Of a DNA stretch of 64,000 nucleotides, positions 43,732-53,812 are shown one piece after another; positions within the stretch are counted from its first letter, which is position 1; each line of letters begins with the position of its first letter. The notes under the pieces are model-generated. The model had not been told where the DNA came from. It saw only the letters and a list, made by a program, of their open reading frames with translations, and did no database searches. Made by a program: the position numbers and the translations under genes. Origin of the DNA: an uncultured Chitinophagaceae bacterium (GTDB lineage: Bacteria > Bacteroidota > Bacteroidia > Chitinophagales > Chitinophagaceae); NCBI GenBank assembly GCA_937919945.1, contig CALESY010000153.1, forward strand, positions 1-64,000, in the 5' to 3' direction.

Positions 43732-45225
43732 TTATTTAATGCTTGTTTCGGCAGGCAGGCTTGGTTTGCTCTCGTTCCATAGCCTGTCTAACGCAGTTAC
43801 CACATAAGTACATTTTTTGTATTTGTTGGCGTTTACATCCAAAAATTCGGTTTCTGATAGCACTTTGATGATTTTCTCAGCATTATCAGTATTCACGGGT
43901 TCCCCATTTACAAACCTGTACACAGCATAAGTGAGTCTTCCTTTAGCACGTTCCGGCTTATTCCATCTTAAAAGTGTACCCTGATAAGATGGTATAGCTT
44001 TAACAACAGGTGCTGTAGGAGCAGTAGTGTCCAGCCATTTCATTACAGGGGGGAAAGCATTATACATATTATAACGGATAATGCTGTCTTTTATTGGTAC
44101 AGTCAGTTTATCGAAGATGGATGCACTGTAAAACACATGGCTGGGGTGTTGTGCCATCTTCCTGATATCCTGCATTTGCCACATCAGTTCTCGTGTACCT
44201 ACCCACGGGCCTTTGCTTGCACCAACCATACGATACACACCTAATCCATAATATATATGCCTGCCATAACTATGTGCTTCCCACCATGGTAACAATACAT
44301 CAAAAGCAGCAGCTCGGTGGTAATGTTCCCAATATAATTGCGGCAACAGATAGTCAATCCAACCCTTACGCATCCACAGCAACACATCAGCATACAGGTC
44401 GTCATAACAAGTTTGTCCCCCACGGGTAGCAGAGCCTTCAGGGTCTTTTGATGCATTGCGCCAAACGCCAAACGGACTGATGCCGAACTTAACATACGGC
44501 TTTGCTTGTTTGATGTTGGTATTAAGTATAGATACAAAGAGGTTTACGTTATTGCGTCGCCAGTCGTCTTTTGACATTCCGTTTCCATAACGGTTGTATG
44601 CAGTATAGTCGCCAAACTCTTGCCCTGCTATTCTGTAAGGATAAAAATAATCGTCAAGATGAACTGCATCTATATCATACTTCTTTACTACTTCCATTAT
44701 TACGTTTGTAACATATTCCCTTGCTTCGGGTATGCCCGGGTTGATATAGGCTTTGCCACCATAATTGACAATCCAGTCGGGGTGCTTATAGGTTATATGG
44801 TCTTTAGGGTTGGGGTTTTTCTTGCTGTCTGTCAATGCTCTATAAGGATTGAACCATGCATGAAATTCCATGTTGCGTTTGTGCGCCTCATCTATCATAA
44901 ACTTCAGCGGATCGTAGTAAGGAAACGGAGGCTGCCCTTGTCTGCCAGTCAAAAACCTACTCCACGGTTCTATGGTACTAGGGTAAAAAGCATCTGCTAC
45001 AGGACGTACCTGTACAATCACAGCATTGCAGCCTAGTTTTTCAAGTTCATCCAATCTGTAAATGAACTCCTGTTGCTGCTGCGTTGATGGTAATCCTTGT
45101 TTGGAAGGCCAGTCGATGTTAGATACCGTTGCAATCCATGCCGCTCGAAACTCTCGTTTAGGAGATTGCGCTGCGACCATGTGGCTGACTGATAAGAGCA
45201 AAAGCAGGTACGGGTATATCCTCAT
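43732..45225 (-). CDS. Exported GHL10-type glycoside hydrolase-like protein (DUF187)
   Basis: This 497-residue protein has a signal peptide (1-19, ending VAAQ), a TIM-barrel domain (about 23-330) with REFRAAWIATVSNIDWPS, VQVRPVADAFYPS and IDAVHLDDYFYP, and a C-terminal fibronectin-like part (about 400-495). GHL10 relatives are thought to act on glycans; related YngK-like and DigH enzymes cut peptidoglycan glycan strands lacking stem peptides. The substrate here is inferred only. Confidence 0.85.
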   Translation of the reverse strand: MRIYPYLLLLLSVSHMVAAQSPKREFRAAWIATVSNIDWPSKQGLPSTQQQQEFIYRLDELEKLGCNAVIVQVRPVADAFYPSTIEPWSRFLTGRQGQPPFPYYDPLKFMIDEAHKRNMEFHAWFNPYRALTDSKKNPNPKDHITYKHPDWIVNYGGKAYINPGIPEAREYVTNVIMEVVKKYDIDAVHLDDYFYPYRIAGQEFGDYTAYNRYGNGMSKDDWRRNNVNLFVSILNTNIKQAKPYVKFGISPFGVWRNASKDPEGSATRGGQTCYDDLYADVLLWMRKGWIDYLLPQLYWEHYHRAAAFDVLLPWWEAHSYGRHIYYGLGVYRMVGASKGPWVGTRELMWQMQDIRKMAQHPSHVFYSASIFDKLTVPIKDSIIRYNMYNAFPPVMKWLDTTAPTAPVVKAIPSYQGTLLRWNKPERAKGRLTYAVYRFVNGEPVNTDNAEKIIKVLSETEFLDVNANKYKKCTYVVTALDRLWNESKPSLPAETSIK

Positions 45226-45303
45226 CTTATGATAGTAACAGTTATGTGGCGATAAAGAAAGATAAAATATATTATCTGTATTGTTTGCATAGCACTATAA
45301 AAA

Positions 45304-45330
45304 ATGGCTGACTGATATACAGCCAGCCAT
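45304..45330 (-). terminator. Terminator of the DUF5606 gene
   Basis: ATGGCTG (45304-45310) pairs with CAGCCAT (45324-45330); the minus strand then reads TTTTTTAT. Confidence 0.7.
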
Positions 45331-45351
45331 CTGTGTTTTACAAAATGCTAT

Positions 45352-45921
45352 TTATTCTTCTGTTTTCTTTTTACGTGCTGCTTTTTTAGCAGGCTTTTCT
45401 TCGCCTTCTGCTGCAGGTTCTGCTGCTTTCTTAGCGCGAGATTTCTTGGCAGGTTTTTCTTCTTCAGCCGCTTCCACAGCTACTGTTTCTGCAACAGGTG
45501 TATCTTCTTCGGCCTGCGTAGTGCTCAGGTTTTCAAAATTAAGCAGGTCGTTTGTTTTCAATATTTCATACCATTTCAGCATTTTCTTCATGTCGCTTAC
45601 GTACACACGTTCCTCGTCAAACTCAGGGAAGATGCTTTTGAAATAGCCTTTGATAGCATTGTTATCTGCCGTTTTACCGTCAATAATTTTGATGCTGCCT
45701 TCGTTGTCTTTCATTTTCTGAAACACCTCATGCAGACGCACGTTATCGCTGGTAGTATACACTTCTATACTCTCTAAAGGGGTAACATTGTGCAGGCGGG
45801 CAGATATAAATTTGGTACTGTTGTCTGCCAGATTTTTTACGATAGCACCATCGCTTTTTGTGGCTAACAACTGAAACAAACCACCGATACCTGTTACTGC
45901 AACTATTTCTCTGTATTCCAT
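45352..45921 (-). CDS. DUF5606 protein with Lys/Ala/Glu-rich tail
   Basis: This 189-residue protein has a conserved DUF5606 N-terminal domain (1 to about 135, YREIVAVTGIGGLFQLL) and a low-complexity tail (about 140-189) of alternating acidic and KPAKK/RAKKA segments, resembling histone H1 tails. DUF5606 is Bacteroidota-specific and of unknown function. The tail could bind nucleic acid; this is inference. Confidence 0.8.
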   Translation of the reverse strand: MEYREIVAVTGIGGLFQLLATKSDGAIVKNLADNSTKFISARLHNVTPLESIEVYTTSDNVRLHEVFQKMKDNEGSIKIIDGKTADNNAIKGYFKSIFPEFDEERVYVSDMKKMLKWYEILKTNDLLNFENLSTTQAEEDTPVAETVAVEAAEEEKPAKKSRAKKAAEPAAEGEEKPAKKAARKKKTEE

Positions 45922-45939
45922 AATCTGTTTAAGTAGAAA

Positions 45940-45977
45940 GGGGGCAAAAATAAAGGTTTTGACCTTATTTGCCCCCC
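45940..45977 (-). terminator. Terminator-like hairpin overlapping the DUF5606 promoter
   Basis: GGGGGCAAA and TTTGCCCCC arms, extended by AAGG/CCTT, form a strong stem (about 45940-45976). Downstream T-run is short (TTTCTACTT). The minus-strand arm contains TATTTTTG (45952-45945), a perfect -7 match 24 bases before the DUF5606 ATG. Confidence 0.55.
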
Positions 45978-46012
45978 GATTATCAAAAAATATTATACAT
46001 TAATCTTTAGCC

Positions 46013-49000
46013 TTATCTGACAAGGATAATTGTGCCCTTGTATTCTACTTCTCTTGTACCCTTATTACCGCATATACCTTTTACATAATAATTATATGTA
46101 CCTAAGTCTTGGGGTTTACCATTGTACATACCATCCCAACCGTCTCCTATTATGCTGGTTTCAAAAACTTGCTGCCCGAAGCGGTTATAAATAGCGAAGC
46201 GCTTAAGCATAAAGTCTCCTTTAAATAAAACTTTTGCTTTATCATTCTTGCCATCTCCGTTTGGAGTGAAAGCATCAGGCACGAAGGTTTTACAACAATC
46301 ATCGTACAAAACTTCGCCTCCCGATGAGTCTTTACAACTGTTGGCATCCGTTATCCATACAAAGTATTTGCCATTGGCAACGTTTCTCAACTCTTCATTT
46401 GTCAGCTGCTCATTTCCTGCCCATCTGTATTTATAAGGCATGGTGCCTCCTGTTACTTCTGCACGCACAAAACCACCATCGTCATAGCCTTCACAGTCGT
46501 TTGGTGCAACTTTTATAATAGTACTCAATTTGTCAGGTTGAGTTACTTGAATGGTTGTGTCTTTAGTACAGTTTTTATCGTCAATAATGCGAACCCTATA
46601 CTTTCCTGCTAATAAATCAAAGAACGCAGCTATGCTCACCGGCGTTCTGTTATCTATCTGATACATCAATGGTTGAACGCCGCCTGTTACAGTAAGCTTT
46701 ATTTGCCCGTCTGCAAAGCCAAAACAACTAACAGGTTTGGGGGTTGCATCTTCAACTATTATTTTGGGGTAGCCTTGTAAAGTAATAGCTGTATCGTGGG
46801 TGCAATTATTACTGTCTCTTACGCTTAATGTATACGTACCTTCAGACAGTTGGCTGAATACATTGGAAGACTGTGTGCTACCACTATTAATAGCATACAG
46901 GTATGGCATGGTACCACCTTGTGCGCTTACAACAATGGTTGCATCCTTAAAGCCCTCGCAGGTTGGCTGCGTTATTGATGGTATGTTCAACAATAATTTA
47001 GCAGGCTCTGTCAAACGCAATGCAGTATCGAGGTCGCAGTTATTTGCATCCCTGATGCGTATCATGTTTACACCTACTTTCAAACCTGTTTTTGTATTGT
47101 TAGCATTGTAAGGAAGTGCATTGGCGGCATAAGCATACGGTGTTGTGCCACCAGTACCATTTATAACCACGCGGCCTGATGTATCGCCAAAGCATAACAC
47201 GTTTTGAATATCAAGAGATTGAAACTCAAGCTTAGTAGGCTGTGTTATGGTAATTGTAGTATCTTTTGTGCAGTTGTTTGCATCTCTTATCCGGAAAGTG
47301 TAAGTACCCGCAGTCAGACCATTAAACGTATTAACAGCACTGAATGTGCCCGTACCAAGCGCGAAGCTATACGGGAAAACACCACCAAACGCATTGATGG
47401 TTACCCTACCATTTGCAAAGCCAAAACATGTTGGCGTGCTGACAGTTGCAAACGGAACTAATAGTGTAGGTTGAGTAACGGTGACTGAAGTATCTTTTCT
47501 ACAACCCAAATTGTCTCTAATGGCAACAGTATATGTACCAATGGGCAGGTTGCTGAAAGTAGATGTGCCTACGAAAGGATTGCTATTGAGTGAATAGGTG
47601 AATGGGCTTTGGCCTGACGTAGTAGCTACCACTATTGATGCATTACTATCTCCAAAGCAGCGTACATTATTTACTGTATAATTGGCGTTTACCCTAGTAG
47701 AGTCGATAATTGTAATAGTTGTATCTTTTATACACAACCTCGTATCGCGAATATAGAAAGTATATGTGCCTGCTGCAAGCGAACTAAATGTATTAGTACT
47801 GCTAAATGGCGCAGCACCTATAGCATAGACATAGCCTGGTACACCACCGGTAACATTTACTATTACATTACCGTTATTTAAGGGTGTGCATGTAGATTGT
47901 TTTACCTGTAATGAAGGTATTATACGCGTTGGTTGGTTCATGGTTACATTGCTGTCTACAGAACAGTTATTTGCATCGCGTATCCGCAGGGTATATGTGC
48001 CAGCCGCTAAGCCTGAGAATGTAGATGAGCCTACAAAAGGGCTTGTATTAATAGCATATGAATACGCCGTTGTACCACCCGTAGCAGTAATGGTAATGAA
48101 GCCATTTGAATTGCCATTACAAACAGGCTCAGTAATTGCTATGTTTGAAAATGCCAGAATATTGGGTTGTGTAATAGTGATGCTGGTATCGCGTATGCAA
48201 TCATTCGCATCTTTTACCCGGAAAGTATATGTGCCCGCTGCAAGACCTGTAAATACATTGGTGCCGGAAAAAGTACCGCTGCCTTGTGCATAAGTATATG
48301 GTGATACGCCCCCAACCCCTGTCATAGTAATGGTACCGTCTGACAAACCAAAGCAGGTAACATTATTTCTTACGATACTACTGGCAAGCCTTGGCGGTTG
48401 TGTAATAGTAATGGCTGTATCTAAATAACAACTATCTACATCTTTTATTCTGAATGTATGTACAGTTGCAGGCAGACTATTGAATGTACCTGAAGTACCG
48501 AATGTACCCGGATTGAGTCGGTAGAAATATGGTGCTGTACCGCTATTGCCGGTTAATGCTATAGCTCCAGTATTATCTCCATTGCACAACACATTGGTAA
48601 CAACTGCAGAAGCATGAATGGCTATTGAGTCGTTGAGTACAAAATTGGAATCTTTTGTACAATTATTTGAGTCGCGTACACGTATAAGATACGTACCCGA
48701 AAACAAACCTGAGAATGTATTGGTACTGCTAAAGCTACCTGTACCCAATGCATATTGATATGGTGTAGTACCATTGGATGCAGTAACTGTAATAAGGCCA
48801 CTGCTGAAATAGTTGCACTTGGGTTTGGTAGATACTATGCTTAGAGCAATATCTGGCGGATTCTGTAACTGTACAGTAGTATCTTTTATACAATCGTTGG
48901 CATCTTTTATGCGCATTGTATACGAGCCCGCACTTAGGCCCGTAAATACATTAGCAGAACCGAAGCTACCTGTACCGATAGCATATGTAAACGGGGATAC

Positions 49001-50566
49001 GCCCCCACCAGCTACTAATGTGATGCTGCCATTGCTGCCACCAAAGCATGTAGGCCTTACCAGTGTTACAGTAGGTATTATCGCCGGTGGTGGATTGATA
49101 GTTATAGTGGTGTCTTTAAAGCAGTTATTAGAATTTGATACCCTGAAAGTATAGGTACCAGGATCCAAGCTATCTGTCTGTGCACCTGTCAGCCCGGTAA
49201 AGTTGTGTATAATGGTTGTACCTTGACGGATAGTTATAGTCCATGGCGACGGTGTTACGGATGGTGTCATACTAAATCTTGCCTTTTTTGTACAAGTGGC
49301 AGGAGATATGAGTGAAAATGCCATTGCCGGGTCTGGTAAAATAGTAATTGTATAAGCTCTGGTTTGTGTGCTGGACAACGGACAGCCGGCATCTTTAAAA
49401 TTGATAAAGAAATTGTATGTGCCTGGCGTAGCAGTTGCAAGATTCCAACTGAATACAGAGGTAGGTGCTGTAGTGTTATTGTTGGTTATTGTGAATGTAG
49501 CACCTGTTGGTATGCCGCTCGGAGTCATCACAATCGTATCACCTTCTACATCTGTAGGGTTTATGTTGAAGGTAAGTGTACCTGCAGATTTGCACACTGT
49601 AAGTACAGTACCTCCACCAGTAACAGTACCTGCAGATGCATTGCTAATACCACCTGTAGGCGCGTTATTATTACAATTATTAAGTACAACGAAGGTCATT
49701 TCGCGCATACTGGTGCCCACAAGTGTACTGCCCCTGTATTCATCTACCCTGAAAACAACTAATGAACGCTGTACCAGATTGGGTGTGAAGCTGAGCTGCC
49801 CAGTTGTGCTGCTGAAACTAAAGCTGCCTGTTGAAACTGCCAAAGGAGCAGTAGCGCTATAACCGGTAAGGTATGTAACTGTACCTCCACCACTTATCAT
49901 ACCAGGTACAAGGCTGTAAGATAATGCGTCGCTATTGGGGTCAACTGTACCCGGATTATTGTTGGCTGGTACATTGATACAGAAAAAAGGCGTGGGAATA
50001 GATGTATAAACAGGTGATGAATTGGCAGCGGTCAGGTTATTGAGTGTTGCCTCTAATGCCATGATGCTACCTCCACCTGTACCTGTAGTAATATTTGTAA
50101 TAGTGGTACTACGGCCAGCTGAAGCGCTTGAACCCATAGCGCCTGTAAATAAGAACCGCCAGTTGGCCGATGTGCCACTAAGGGTGAAATTTCTTGAATA
50201 CGTAAAGCGTTTAACACCTGGTATGGTGCCTGAAGTGCTTACACAGTTTGTATTCCCTAATTGCGAAGGGCATACGGGTGTTACCTCAACACCTGCAGTC
50301 GGGGCCTGTATAATCAGGTTTTGACTCGTTACTAAAGTAGTGCCATTATATAGCTCTACAGTAGGTGTACTTGTACTAAGGTTTGGAAAGGCAGAACCAC
50401 TGCAGTCTCCATAAATCACCAAGGTGACAGTATATGTATTGCCCGATTGATGTGTATAAAAAAAGTCGGCACCGTAAATATGCGTTGCTCGAGATTGATA
50501 AGTAGCAAGCAGGAAAACAAAGCATATAATAGCTGTTTTCTGCATAAACTGTAAAGCTTTTATCAT
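46013..50566 (-). CDS. Giant secreted SprB-repeat protein with type B sorting domain
   Basis: This 1517-residue protein has a signal peptide (about 1-33), an N-terminal region (about 34-490) of beta domains, about 12 SprB-like repeats of 73-78 residues and a gliding-motility-type C-terminal sorting domain (about 1422-1517: FVPDAFTPNGDGKND, AIYNRFGQQVFE, GTYNYYVKG). It should be exported by the type IX system and displayed at or released from the cell surface. Repeats end in the step TYTFRIRDANNCTKDT. It is probably an adhesin or matrix protein. ATG 50566 or 50545 may be the start. Confidence 0.88.
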   Translation of the reverse strand: MIKALQFMQKTAIICFVFLLATYQSRATHIYGADFFYTHQSGNTYTVTLVIYGDCSGSAFPNLSTSTPTVELYNGTTLVTSQNLIIQAPTAGVEVTPVCPSQLGNTNCVSTSGTIPGVKRFTYSRNFTLSGTSANWRFLFTGAMGSSASAGRSTTITNITTGTGGGSIMALEATLNNLTAANSSPVYTSIPTPFFCINVPANNNPGTVDPNSDALSYSLVPGMISGGGTVTYLTGYSATAPLAVSTGSFSFSSTTGQLSFTPNLVQRSLVVFRVDEYRGSTLVGTSMREMTFVVLNNCNNNAPTGGISNASAGTVTGGGTVLTVCKSAGTLTFNINPTDVEGDTIVMTPSGIPTGATFTITNNNTTAPTSVFSWNLATATPGTYNFFINFKDAGCPLSSTQTRAYTITILPDPAMAFSLISPATCTKKARFSMTPSVTPSPWTITIRQGTTIIHNFTGLTGAQTDSLDPGTYTFRVSNSNNCFKDTTITINPPPAIIPTVTLVRPTCFGGSNGSITLVAGGGVSPFTYAIGTGSFGSANVFTGLSAGSYTMRIKDANDCIKDTTVQLQNPPDIALSIVSTKPKCNYFSSGLITVTASNGTTPYQYALGTGSFSSTNTFSGLFSGTYLIRVRDSNNCTKDSNFVLNDSIAIHASAVVTNVLCNGDNTGAIALTGNSGTAPYFYRLNPGTFGTSGTFNSLPATVHTFRIKDVDSCYLDTAITITQPPRLASSIVRNNVTCFGLSDGTITMTGVGGVSPYTYAQGSGTFSGTNVFTGLAAGTYTFRVKDANDCIRDTSITITQPNILAFSNIAITEPVCNGNSNGFITITATGGTTAYSYAINTSPFVGSSTFSGLAAGTYTLRIRDANNCSVDSNVTMNQPTRIIPSLQVKQSTCTPLNNGNVIVNVTGGVPGYVYAIGAAPFSSTNTFSSLAAGTYTFYIRDTRLCIKDTTITIIDSTRVNANYTVNNVRCFGDSNASIVVATTSGQSPFTYSLNSNPFVGTSTFSNLPIGTYTVAIRDNLGCRKDTSVTVTQPTLLVPFATVSTPTCFGFANGRVTINAFGGVFPYSFALGTGTFSAVNTFNGLTAGTYTFRIRDANNCTKDTTITITQPTKLEFQSLDIQNVLCFGDTSGRVVINGTGGTTPYAYAANALPYNANNTKTGLKVGVNMIRIRDANNCDLDTALRLTEPAKLLLNIPSITQPTCEGFKDATIVVSAQGGTMPYLYAINSGSTQSSNVFSQLSEGTYTLSVRDSNNCTHDTAITLQGYPKIIVEDATPKPVSCFGFADGQIKLTVTGGVQPLMYQIDNRTPVSIAAFFDLLAGKYRVRIIDDKNCTKDTTIQVTQPDKLSTIIKVAPNDCEGYDDGGFVRAEVTGGTMPYKYRWAGNEQLTNEELRNVANGKYFVWITDANSCKDSSGGEVLYDDCCKTFVPDAFTPNGDGKNDKAKVLFKGDFMLKRFAIYNRFGQQVFETSIIGDGWDGMYNGKPQDLGTYNYYVKGICGNKGTREVEYKGTIILVR
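46304..49100 (-). repeat. About 12 tandem SprB-type protein repeats
   Basis: Coding tandem repeats of about 225-234 bp each, diverged at DNA level. Each unit has CFG near the start, GG-xxPYxYAIG in the middle and RDANxCxxDTxITITQP at the end. The divergence argues against recent amplification. Confidence 0.8.
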
Positions 50567-50822
50567 ACTGATAAATTACAAAAATCTACAATTGCCGGCA
50601 ATGCCGGATTTAATAAACACACAGAGGGGTACGCAACTCTACATTATTGTTAGCCAGACACTAACATATTTACAAAGTGTTGGGTTTTATAGAAATACAA
50701 ATTATGCCATTTTTATGACATAACAATATGTCTATGTGGTAATACAAACTTATTACAGTTCTATGAACTTAAGAAACAATACCGTCTGAATATGGAATAG
50801 AAACAGATGAGGGGAGAGAAAA

Positions 50823-52310
50823 TCAAAACAAACGTTTGTTTTCTTTAACCGAGCGTAAATAATTTTTAATATCGGGCGATGGTTGCAGCCATAAAAGCAT
50901 GATGACAAACAGTATGAGAATACATGTGCTGCGGAGCAAAGTATCTATGTAAAGATTACCAATTTGAGGCAAGATGTATGAAAAGCAGACTGCAGGCATA
51001 GAAGATATTAGTATCAATATTGACCTTCGGGATATTGGCATAAGTCCCAATTTTTGTTTCAGAAATAGCAGCTTTACAATATTAAAAAGAAAAAAACCAA
51101 TTGTATTAGCCCATGCAGCGCCAGCTAACCCGTATACAGGTATAAATATGAAGTTGAGGATAATAATTAGAGCCACCAATAAAGCTGTAATGTAAAAATT
51201 GAATTTATAATATTCTGACATACTCAAAATTTCAGAATTTATACCTGTGAGCATATCAAAATACCGACCCAACATCAATATAGGTACAACTGTAGCAATA
51301 CCCGAATAGCTTTCATCAAAAACACTCGTAATGTTATGCATGTTGGCAAGTATCAGTATCGACATGATTGTTGCAACTATCTGTATGTTAAGTGAGGTCC
51401 TCGTAAAAAGGTCTTTAACGGTAGTTTTATCATTTTGATTATAGGCTTTTGTAACCATCGGAGTAGCTGCGTTAGCTAAAGACCTATAGGGTATCTGATA
51501 TATGGAAATAATAAGTATACAAACTGAATAAATAGCAACACTGGCCATACCCCCTTTGTCAAATATAGCCAACATTTGCATATCTACATTGATAAGCAAT
51601 GCTATTGACACGTTTATCAGTACATGAAATGCAGCAAATGATGCTATATCTTTATATTCAGCCTTAGAAAATAATTGCCAGTTTAAAGAAAATCCAAAGC
51701 CATCAGTTTTTGTTGCTAGTTTCCATAATATAGCTATAGGTACTAGGTGTATGAAAATGCTCAGAATTATGAAAGTACTGAAAGAGATGTAGTCATACCC
51801 CATCAAAATTACTAACACAATATTTATACATCGCAATAATATTTCTTTTATAAAAGTAGAAATGGCTACTTTCATTTGAGATCCAAGATATTGCTCCAAC
51901 AATGTCATTACAGACCATAACAACACATATAATGGCAGCCATGCATAGTATTTGAGTACATATTCAATATCTACTGGTTGATATAACCCTACTATAGCGT
52001 CCTTGAAAAAGAAATATACAATAGTAAAAAGTGCAGTAATACAAACCGGCACTACTGCGCTGATTGTAAACAGCAATTTCCTTTTTTCGTCCTTTGCGTT
52101 ATACTTGTACACATATACGTACAACATGTTGTGCACACCAAATAATATAAAGTTGGATGCAAGCACAGCTTGTGTAAGCAGGTTTCGTGAGTAACCAAAT
52201 GCTTGTTGTGGCATCAGTTTTGTGGATAAATAGACGGTTAATGCACCGAGCAGTGCCCCGGCAAATGTGACTATTGTCGTTTTTACAGATTGTCTAAAAA
52301 CAATGCCCAT
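50823..52310 (-). CDS. Wzx-type polysaccharide flippase
   Basis: This 495-residue protein has about 12-14 membrane segments and fits the MATE/PST flippase superfamily that moves undecaprenyl-linked oligosaccharide across the inner membrane. It is the last gene of the minus-strand polysaccharide cluster. AT-rich like its neighbours. Substrate unknown. Confidence 0.85.
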   Translation of the reverse strand: MGIVFRQSVKTTIVTFAGALLGALTVYLSTKLMPQQAFGYSRNLLTQAVLASNFILFGVHNMLYVYVYKYNAKDEKRKLLFTISAVVPVCITALFTIVYFFFKDAIVGLYQPVDIEYVLKYYAWLPLYVLLWSVMTLLEQYLGSQMKVAISTFIKEILLRCINIVLVILMGYDYISFSTFIILSIFIHLVPIAILWKLATKTDGFGFSLNWQLFSKAEYKDIASFAAFHVLINVSIALLINVDMQMLAIFDKGGMASVAIYSVCILIISIYQIPYRSLANAATPMVTKAYNQNDKTTVKDLFTRTSLNIQIVATIMSILILANMHNITSVFDESYSGIATVVPILMLGRYFDMLTGINSEILSMSEYYKFNFYITALLVALIIILNFIFIPVYGLAGAAWANTIGFFLFNIVKLLFLKQKLGLMPISRRSILILISSMPAVCFSYILPQIGNLYIDTLLRSTCILILFVIMLLWLQPSPDIKNYLRSVKENKRLF

Positions 52311-52327
52311 CCGTCTTTTTATGTGTT

Positions 52328-53083
52328 TTATAAAAACTGTATGAAAATATTTTCACCATTTATTTCCATTCTATATCTCGATGTATTAATGGCGTTAAAG
52401 AAAGCGTTGGCGGTGCCTTGTTTCATCCTATCGTGCAGTTCTGTAACGAGTATTTTTATTTTGCCCAACCACAGCCCGTTGTTTTCAGTAAATACTTCTT
52501 TTTCAGACCCCTCAATATCAATTTTAAGTATATCAATAGACGAAAGTTTATACTCTTGTATAATATCATAAATACCAATAGCAGGAATGGCACCTGGTGT
52601 CTCTTCCTGACATTCCTTTACAGCAAATGCCCATTCGCCAATACCCTGATCTACGATTTCAAGCGAAGTCTTTTTTGTCCAGATTCCATTGTTGATACAG
52701 GTTATATTTGAATAGTTGGCTGTATTTTTTTTAAGCATTTCAAAGTTAGATGGCTCTGGTTCAATGGCTATAATCTTAGCATCAGGGAATAACTTAGCAA
52801 AGTAAATAGAAGCGAAGCCTATATTGGCACCACAGTCAACAATGGTTTTGGGATTATCTATATATGGGAAAGCATATTCTTCTTGTTCAAACACTTGCAG
52901 AAATGTTTCGTAGTCTGAAGAAGCGGTACGCAGGTAGATGGGGTACTTGAAGCCTTTTAGCTTCACAGAAATTATTTTACGTTTTTTGGCGTGTTTATTT
53001 TTCCAAAGGATAAAACCTCCATAGCCAAACTTTATGTATTGACTATAAGATTTGTAAAGTCCATGCAACAAAGCACCTAACAT
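52328..53083 (-). CDS. FkbM-family methyltransferase
   Basis: This 251-residue SAM enzyme has motif I IVDCGANIGFASIYFA and IIAIEPEPSNFEML. FkbM enzymes methylate sugar hydroxyls; here the target is probably a polysaccharide sugar. It starts seven bases after the preceding methyltransferase stop. Confidence 0.88.
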   Translation of the reverse strand: MLGALLHGLYKSYSQYIKFGYGGFILWKNKHAKKRKIISVKLKGFKYPIYLRTASSDYETFLQVFEQEEYAFPYIDNPKTIVDCGANIGFASIYFAKLFPDAKIIAIEPEPSNFEMLKKNTANYSNITCINNGIWTKKTSLEIVDQGIGEWAFAVKECQEETPGAIPAIGIYDIIQEYKLSSIDILKIDIEGSEKEVFTENNGLWLGKIKILVTELHDRMKQGTANAFFNAINTSRYRMEINGENIFIQFL

Positions 53084-53090
53084 ATTCTTA

Positions 53091-53801
53091 TTATTTTTTT
53101 ACAGCCAGTACTATATTGTTACTGAACAAGTCGTTACGTTTTATTTTTTCAGGTAGTATTTTATTTAAAACAGATATTACAACAATGATAGGTAAAATAA
53201 ATAATTGGTGGAGCAGAAGATAAAGTATCAGAGGTTTTTTGGGTAAGTAACAATACAATAAGTACATGGTGATTTGTGCATGTGTTTCAATAAAATTTCC
53301 TGCTTTAACAAGTTCTTTTATTTCAAAACCATTTTTTTGCAGCAAATGCTGTATGCCAAAACTGGTGTAGCGTGCAAAGTCGTAAGGCTTTTCATGTTCG
53401 GGCCATACAAATGGACAAGTAATTAGAAGAAAGCCTCCGGGCTTCATTACTCTATTTATTTCAGGCAACACTTCGTCTATATTGAACACGTGTTCAAACA
53501 CTTCAGTAGCAAAAACATGGTTGAAATGATTGTCATTGAAAGGAATTGTTTTACCATCATAATAAACATCTATTTGTTCGTTTTTATGAGAATGGCCTGA
53601 AACTTCTATATCTAAACCTATATAGTTATCAGCTGTTGTAAACAAAGACTTATACGGTTTAGAACCACAACCAAAATCCAGTACATCACCTTTAAGTTTC
53701 GGGGCAAATTTTCGGATATTATCATATAATCTTTTTCTTATAAAAAAGAACGGGTTGCTGAAAACATGATACCACTTAATGTCGAAATTCTCAATGTTCA
53801 T
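53091..53801 (-). CDS. Class I SAM-dependent methyltransferase
   Basis: This 236-residue protein has the SAM motif VLDFGCGSKPYKSLF and the post-motif FATEVFEHVFNIDEVL of the Methyltransf_11 type. A hydrophobic stretch near 195-215 may touch the membrane. It lies within the polysaccharide cluster, acceptor unknown. Confidence 0.88.
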   Translation of the reverse strand: MNIENFDIKWYHVFSNPFFFIRKRLYDNIRKFAPKLKGDVLDFGCGSKPYKSLFTTADNYIGLDIEVSGHSHKNEQIDVYYDGKTIPFNDNHFNHVFATEVFEHVFNIDEVLPEINRVMKPGGFLLITCPFVWPEHEKPYDFARYTSFGIQHLLQKNGFEIKELVKAGNFIETHAQITMYLLYCYLPKKPLILYLLLHQLFILPIIVVISVLNKILPEKIKRNDLFSNNIVLAVKK

Positions 53802-53812
53802 TATTCACTAAA

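Noticed and set aside
46304..49100. Regular repeat spacing that might suggest a CRISPR array
   Set aside because: Units are about 230 bp, diverged and in an open frame; this is protein repeat coding.
47886..49862. Several long plus-strand open frames opposite the SprB repeat gene
   Set aside because: They are antisense shadows of a Thr/Ser/Asn-rich repetitive coding sequence, with no domain or start context.
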